From Favolaschia claudopus (lineage: Eukaryota > Basidiomycota > Agaricomycetes > Agaricales > Mycenaceae): a stretch of 64,000 nt of DNA. The stretch covers positions 186,001-250,000 of the forward strand of contig JAWWNJ010000168.1 of assembly GCA_037176885.1 (NCBI GenBank), given 5' to 3'. The notes below the pieces were generated by a model. That model was not told the DNA's origin and made no database searches. It worked only from the letters and a program-made list of their open reading frames with translations. Shown in pieces: positions 59,301 through 64,000 of the stretch. The stretch's first letter is position 1; each line of letters begins with the position of its first letter. Made by a program: the position numbers and the translations under genes.

Positions 59301-59579
59301 AGTCATATCCACATCCTCTGGCCCACTGTCAAGCTCGCGGGTGCCGATGCCGTACCATCCGCCGAGTTGTGCTTGTCGGGACGGACCAGCATGATCGGGA
59401 CCACTTACACTGTGCCCAAAGTCGTCGTCGGAACTTGGAGCATAGACGCGGCGCTGACGCGAGGCATCATTGCCCAAGGGTGCAGGGTAGGGGTGCACTT
59501 GAGCATTTAGATGAATTTGTTCTCGTGTTTGAGTGACTCTTTCACCGCAGCCACAGGCGCAGATACGACGTTGGCCCAT
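56338..59579 (-). pseudogene. tnp2-family transposase, multiply frameshifted
   Basis: Transposase of the tnp2 type (CACTA-like superfamily) found in basidiomycete elements. ATG 59579 opens with a zinc-binding-like CACGCGERVTQTREQIH. An acidic disordered stretch follows, then RMTPFAFPQHPPLPSLDKI, FKPQIYDCCVNSCLCYVG, DVFDGKHYRAL, DPRDVALGASWDGFAPFKR, and FDYDLPPELRFLLEYILALG, where the Asp is a likely catalytic residue. Next are MKGHNGISPCRMCKI, RSFGYDFMHLIWENLIKN, HALLHIADSI, CGPVWCYWAFPMERYCGSI and a C-terminal FYGQLTHIYRVHLP. Introns are partly evident (59028-58977). Apparent single-base shifts break it at a G5 run near 59208, an A4 run near 58573, a G6 run near 58249 and near 58160. As sequenced it cannot make a full transposase. 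Confidence 0.8.
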
Positions 59580-59723
59580 TGAAAGGAGAGAGATACTTTA
59601 TTAGGGATGCTGTGCTGCGATATTGCAAAGCGACGCGTGACAAACAAACATTTGAATTTGCTCTAACTCGAACCACCATCTCCTCTCCTACAGCTCTTGT
59701 CAATATCAACCCAGCGCAACACA

Positions 59724-61231
59724 ATGACACCAGTAAACCCACCTCGCAAGATCAAAAGTGAACCCAAGGCAAGCACCCAGGCCAAGCCGGCGCCTCGGCC
59801 GCCCAGGAAAGCCGCAGACAAGGAGAACAGGCGCCTCCCAAGCCCTACCTTGGAAGACTTCAAGCGCTTCCATGCCCAGCTGGAAGAAAAATACGACATC
59901 GACAACTGCAACACCGTCGACATCATCTACTCGGCCATTGAGAATGACAAGCATCGAGGTAAGGCGAGAACAATACCTTGACGGCGCTCGGGAATTGACT
60001 GCAATTCTTATAGCCAAAATCGACGCGCAGGCTGAGGCATTGAAGGTTGCGAACAAGGCGTTGGAGGATTTGCAGCGTCGTGTCGCGCAATTGACTGCTG
60101 GAGACGATGTGGTGGAGGGTGAGTGCATAATCACATCAACAATGTCCCGTGACTCACGCGGACGCGTTGTTGATGATGTGATAGCTGCTCAAGCTAAGGC
60201 CGTCGGAGACCCCGCAACGCCGCCTTCATGTTGACGCACCTGGTGAGCATAAGCAGCTTCCTGTCGTTGACGAGCATCTCATGCTCACCGTCGTCCAGCG
60301 CCGCCGAAGCTCATCAAGCCAGCTCAAGGTACCATACGAGCCTTGGCGCCAATGTCTGAGCACTTAGCACGAACATCATCACAGGCGACACTGCCGATGC
60401 TGATCAAGACGACATGGAGGTGGACGAGGACCTTGATGCAGGTGAGGGTCCGAACTGCCGAGCTTACCATTCACTCACATTGTGTGCAGAGAAACTGAAG
60501 CGCGAGAATGCCGAGCTCAAGCGGCAGCTCAAGGCGGCTCGCGCACACGGAGGTGTGACCAGCGATGAACCTGATGACCCCATGACGGATGATATCCCGA
60601 AGCCTAAGGGGACGGCCGGGACCAACTACAACATCCAGGACGCGATGGGCATGGGGAAGACTACCCGGGATAGGGAGCTCTACAAAGGAATTCAGGTACG
60701 TTACACTGTTTTGTGCGACAAAGACTTACCCGAACTCCGAAGCGTTACCTGAGAGACTTGGCTGCAAGAGCAGGTCTCAACTGGAGAAACCGTGGCGCGA
60801 GATCTCCAACGAGGTCAAAGGCAAGTTCTTTCGAGTGGTGAGTATATTTATTATGATGTACGAGACGGTTACTCACATCGCGACAACAGGCACGAGAGAG
60901 GCACCCGATCCTCGCGCGCTTCCATAACGACTGGGCTAACCGAAGACATTATCAGACAGTACTTCAAGAACAAGCGCAATAACGCGTACCGTCACGAGTG
61001 GCTCGAAGTCGACCCGAAATATTCCCACTTGAGCGCCAACTCAGCAAAACGGAACCCGAACGCGCCTCGCGGCAGACGCAACAAGATTGTCAAAGCCCGT
61101 GCCGCCCAGAAGAAGCAAGCTGCAGAGAAGAAGGTAGCGGCGCGCTCGAGTTCCAGCAAGAAGGCGACATCCAGCAAGGGAAAGGCAAAGGAGGTGTCGA
61201 AACGCAAGGTCAAGTTGATTGTTCACAAGTG
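59724..61231 (+). pseudogene. plus-strand accessory gene of the tnp2 element, frameshifted
   Basis: Divergent from the transposase. ATG 59724 opens a basic region (PPRKIKSEPKAS), then LPSPTLEDFKRFHAQLEEKY, a coiled coil (AQAEALKVANKALEDLQRRV) and an acidic linker. A second coiled coil (EKLKRENAELKRQLKAARAH) and a conserved-looking block follow: TNYNIQDAMGMGKTTRDREL, ARERHPILARFHNDW, DIIRQYFKNKRNNAYRHEW. The end is a Lys-rich nuclear-type tail (KARAAQKKQ, SKRKVKLIVHK). Introns at 59961-60012 and 60119-60189 have good borders. Two apparent 1-nt shifts are needed to keep the C-terminal half together, one after GLNW near 60783 and one after HNDWA near 60941. It is probably a DNA-binding or complex-forming helper, by inference only. 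Confidence 0.55.
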
Positions 61232-61569
61232 AGCCTTCCAGCGACGATGAAGAGGACGAGGACCAAGCCATGAGCGGCGGTGAGGAGCAGGCCACGAGCG
61301 ACGAGGAGGACGGTACAAATTGAGGTGCGTGCGCGTGTTCATTTTGTCTCACGTCACTCATTTTGCCTCCGTTTAGTTCCGCCTCGAGGCCATCGATATC
61401 GATGGTCTATCACTATGTCATTCCCATTACAGTCAACTGTCTGCTCCGTTCCGCTCGATTGTTGTAGTTTTAATTATCTTTCCGTGCCTAGTATGCCTAC
61501 ATGAATTCATCTTGATTGTCATTGAAATGTATCCTGAGTCCTGTGAGAAATCAGCCTTGGAGCGCATGA
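61232..61569. other. internal 3' end of the tnp2 element
   Basis: No gene seen after the accessory frame; it leads into the right subterminal repeats. Confidence 0.4.
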
Positions 61570-61800
61570 AAAGCCGCATGAAGTTGGTTGATTTTTCGAC
61601 CCTAACGTAGGTTGATATTCACGCGGAACAGCTGAAACGAGCTTAGGATGAAACGAACTGTTTTAGAATACTAATCATCCTGCCTAAAACAACCTACGAA
61701 CCGCTCATTTTCATCCTGAGTCCGTTGAAATTCATCCTATCCTCGTATGATCTCCATCCTAACGCTGGTTGATCTGTAGGTTGATATTCATCCCGACCGG
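61570..61800. repeat. right subterminal repeat block of the tnp2 element
   Basis: Contains AACGTAGGTTGATATTC, GCTTAGGATGAAAC, AATCATCCTGCC, ATTTTCATCCTGAG, AATTCATCCTATCC, CCATCCTAACGC and TCTGTAGGTTGATATTCATC, the same words as the left block in mixed orientation. Confidence 0.6.
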
Positions 61801-61814
61801 CCCCCTCAGAGTTA

Positions 61815-62290
61815 CTACTACTCGCTCTCTTCCCTTTGCATTTATCCCTCGTTGTGTTAGCACCCCAACTAATCGCTATTTCATCTAAATCGTATAGCCC
61901 AAGGTTTGTGGTGCCATTCCACCACGAAAAAAGGAAGTTGATCTCTGGCACTCTTCTCCAGGGCCATCTCTCCAGAGTCCAGAACCTTGCTGCTTCTGCA
62001 ACGCTATGGGCGCTGACATATCGCGAGTCTTGGTGCTCTCAAACGCCACCGCGCTTCAAATTCGTGGACTCGTTGTGTCGGCCGATGTTCCGTTGATTTC
62101 CGACCATGTTTTCCGGTCGGTGCTCGCCGTCTACGATTATCACCAAGCCTGCGGCTTGCGGGCTCATCGTCATTCTTGCACACGGTATGTACAGTCATGT
62201 AGGACGCATTGAATGCTGGACCTGCTTCGGCATTTTACTCAGCGGCCTCAACCCAAAGATTCGTGGTTGTCGTTCCGTTGATTTCCGACG
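61815..62290 (+). repeat. copy 2 of a diverged duplicated block
   Basis: Related to 53030-53330 by an ordered set of shared words, including CCACCACGAAAAAAGG and CTCTTCTCCAGGGCCATC. It continues with internally repeated TTCCGTTGATTTCCGAC (62090 and 62273). It begins within about 20 bp of the right end of the tnp2 element. Confidence 0.55.
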
Positions 62291-62872
62291 GTAAAAGCAA
62301 TTCCAAGCCATCGCGACATGTGGGGTCACCTGGGGTTATGACGTCGGTTAATAAAAGCGCGCTTCGAGAGTCTTCGACGAAGCGTTCGTTCCTCCGTCTT
62401 CAAGTTCAAGAGTCTTCGCTTTATACGAGAAAAATTCCTCTGGCTTGTTCTAGTTCGCGGAAAAAATGTCCTCCTTGCCCTCCTCTACCTCAGCCAACCG
62501 ACTGCTTCACAAGTGTTTCATGAATTAAGCTGCGTCGGACCGACGGAATACGGACCGTTCGCGCATTTCTTTTTTTACGACGCGTCTGAAACCTTCAAAC
62601 TTTACAAAGATGCTCAGATCTTCGTTCCGCGAACGCATCAAATGCGCGGTTGGTGCTTCGCGCACATCAGCTGGTCAACTCGCACATGGCAGCGCGTGGC
62701 CCGTCGTAACCCTCCAGGTCACTTGCGCCATGCGCATCAGGATTTTCACAAATTCTCGAGACCGACATCTCGTAAACATTGGAATTGGCAGGAATTGGCC
62801 GAAGGTACAAAGGGAACGCGCAATTCTATAGCGTGTTTCCCCAGCTCGTTGTGAACTTTTGCAACAAGCGAG
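62291..62872. other. intergenic, glutaminase promoter
   Basis: No gene recognised. Open frames at 62209-62854 lack motifs. Confidence 0.4.
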
Positions 62873-64000
62873 ATGCTCTCCCAGTTACTCTGCGCGGGTC
62901 TCCTTGCGCTGCAAGCGAGTGCTGCAGTCTCATGGACAGCGACGCCGTTCAACCCCCCCTCCGTTCCGCTGGCTGTGCGGTCGCCGTACCTCAACACCTG
63001 GCTGCCGCAGGGACAGGGACAGGCGCTGAATGATGCGTGGCCCACGATGTGGACGGGGTCTATCACTGCCTGGGCTGGTTTGGTCAAGGTGGACGGGAAG
63101 AGCTATTCTTTCCTCGGTGTCCCGTCGGTTGAGGGGAGCCCTTACACCAAGGCGACGCAGAAGAGCCTCACGGTTGGTTTCTCTTTCGTTTTGCGTTGTT
63201 TCTGGAGCCTGATGTTCATTTCAAGTTCACGAGCACCCAAAGTATCTTCGTCCTTTCCGCTGGCCCCGTCGACCTCACTGTGACTTTCTTGAGCCCCGTC
63301 GAGGTGAGTATTCTGCCGCAAGGGACTCGTATTATTCAGGCTGAAAATTGGGATAGCCCACTGACTTCGTCCGGTTCTCGATCCCGCTGTCCTACATGCA
63401 CGTCTCGGCTGCGTCTACCGACGGCGCCTCCCACTCCGTCCAGGTCTACTCTGATATCAGCGGCGAATGGGTCTCCGGCGCCACCGAATGGGACATCCAA
63501 TGGTCCACCACCACCTCGGATGTTGTCAGCCACCAGATCTCGCTCGTCTCTCCGGCCAAGTTCGAGGAAGTCAACGACCATTCTCAATGTGCGTTCCGTC
63601 TTCCGCTTCCATAACCCTGCTCTTCCTGCTCGAGACTGACTGAATGTCATTCATCCGTATTAGACGGCAACTGGTACTACGCCACCCTCAACGGCAAGGG
63701 GGTCACCGCGCAGATCGGCCGCGACTCCGTCGTCCGCGCGCAGTTCCTGAACAACGGCGTGCTCTCCACCGTCAAGGACAACAACTTCCGCGCCATCAGC
63801 GACAGCTGGCCCGTCTTCGGTTTGGCTAAGGACCTCGGGAACGTTGGCAGCTCTGCAGCGGATGTCACATTCGCGATCGGTCACATTCGTGACCCTGCTA
63901 TTAAATATGTTGTAGCTGGAAACAAGAAGCAGGAGCGCAGTCTGTACTTCTGGAGCAAGTTCTCGACGGCGCAGCAAGTCGTGAGTCAACTCCTTTTATG
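62873..64000 (+). CDS. secreted glutaminase, GtaA type (3' partial)
   Basis: Extracellular L-glutaminase of the fungal GtaA family (DUF5127/DUF4965-type domains), converting glutamine to glutamate. Exons seen are 62873-63172, 63226-63303, 63357-63588 and 63664 to past 63975. The likely donor after AQQV (GTGAGT near 63979) is just before the window edge. The signal peptide MLSQLLCAGLLALQASAA is followed by the characteristic TPFNPPSVPLAVRSPYLNTW, LPQGQGQALNDAWPTMWTGS, STQSIFVLSAGPVDLTVTFL, YMHVSAASTDGASHSVQVYS and DISGEWVSGATEW. All fit the N-terminal beta domain. The catalytic half lies beyond the window. The start ATG is fixed by the signal peptide. Confidence 0.9.

Larger units (their letters stand above)
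55080..61800. mobile_element. tnp2-carrying DNA transposon, about 6.7 kb, probably decayed
   Basis: Holds a tnp2 transposase gene (minus strand), a second minus-strand gene and a plus-strand accessory gene. Repeat blocks of the same words (TCATCCT/AGGATGA and AGGTTGAT/ATCAACCT) in both orientations bound it. CTCAGGATGAAAAT at 55106-55119 is matched inverted at 61707-61720. Exact ends and target duplication were not resolved. The transposase and accessory frames each carry several 1-nt shifts. Confidence 0.7.

Overview
This window looks like nuclear DNA from a filamentous basidiomycete, most probably an agaricomycete. Genes carry many short GT-AG introns (about 45-75 nt), often with recognisable CTNA branch sites. 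The gene families are fungal: a Yap1-type bZIP factor, sedolisin, LYC1-type acetyltransferase, GtaA-type glutaminase, Dbp3, DOT1 and a tnp2 transposase. There is also a prenylated mating-pheromone precursor of the basidiomycete type. All gene models were built by hand from reading frames and splice signals. No database search was possible, so family names rest on motif recognition.

Layout. 1-8 kb: an Erf4-like palmitoyltransferase subunit (5' partial), a Yap1-like bZIP factor with an apparent 1-nt frameshift, a gene-poor stretch holding a CTCAAG-rich tandem duplication, and a short-chain dehydrogenase. 8.4-14.6 kb: one minus-strand gene for a disordered and coiled-coil protein of about 1974 aa. 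16.06-16.19 kb: a 40-codon pheromone precursor gene with its own TATA box. 16.9-20.2 kb: a LYC1-like acetyltransferase, mitochondrial ribosomal protein uS19 and a TENA/THI-4 protein. 20.7-21.5 kb: a 760-bp element with 70-bp inverted terminal repeats. 22-29 kb: a secreted sedolisin (frameshifted as sequenced), the helicase Dbp3 and an oxysterol-binding protein. 29-35 kb: a MmgE/PrpD-family enzyme, a sugar-transporter-type MFS permease and an amidohydrolase. 36-39.6 kb: a Ser/Pro-rich protein and a single-pass membrane protein. 40-46 kb: RNase H2 catalytic subunit, ZPR1 and DOT1.

From about 47.7 kb the window is dominated by mobile DNA. A complete, apparently very young Ty1/copia element (identical 343-bp LTRs, TATAA target duplication, uninterrupted 1499-codon gag-pol) lies at 47695-52974. 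A truncated second copy of the DOT1 5' end follows at about 54.6-55.0 kb. A DNA transposon of about 6.7 kb (55.1-61.8 kb) carries a tnp2 transposase and two accessory genes and is broken by several apparent 1-nt frameshifts. Two diverged copies of one sequence block bracket the DOT1 fragment and the DNA transposon, at about 53.03 and 61.82 kb. The window ends in the 5' part of a secreted glutaminase gene.

The most notable item is the unclustered pheromone precursor gene. No STE3-type receptor or homeodomain gene is visible in the window. The segmental duplication and transposon nest around the DOT1 fragment is the other main structural feature.
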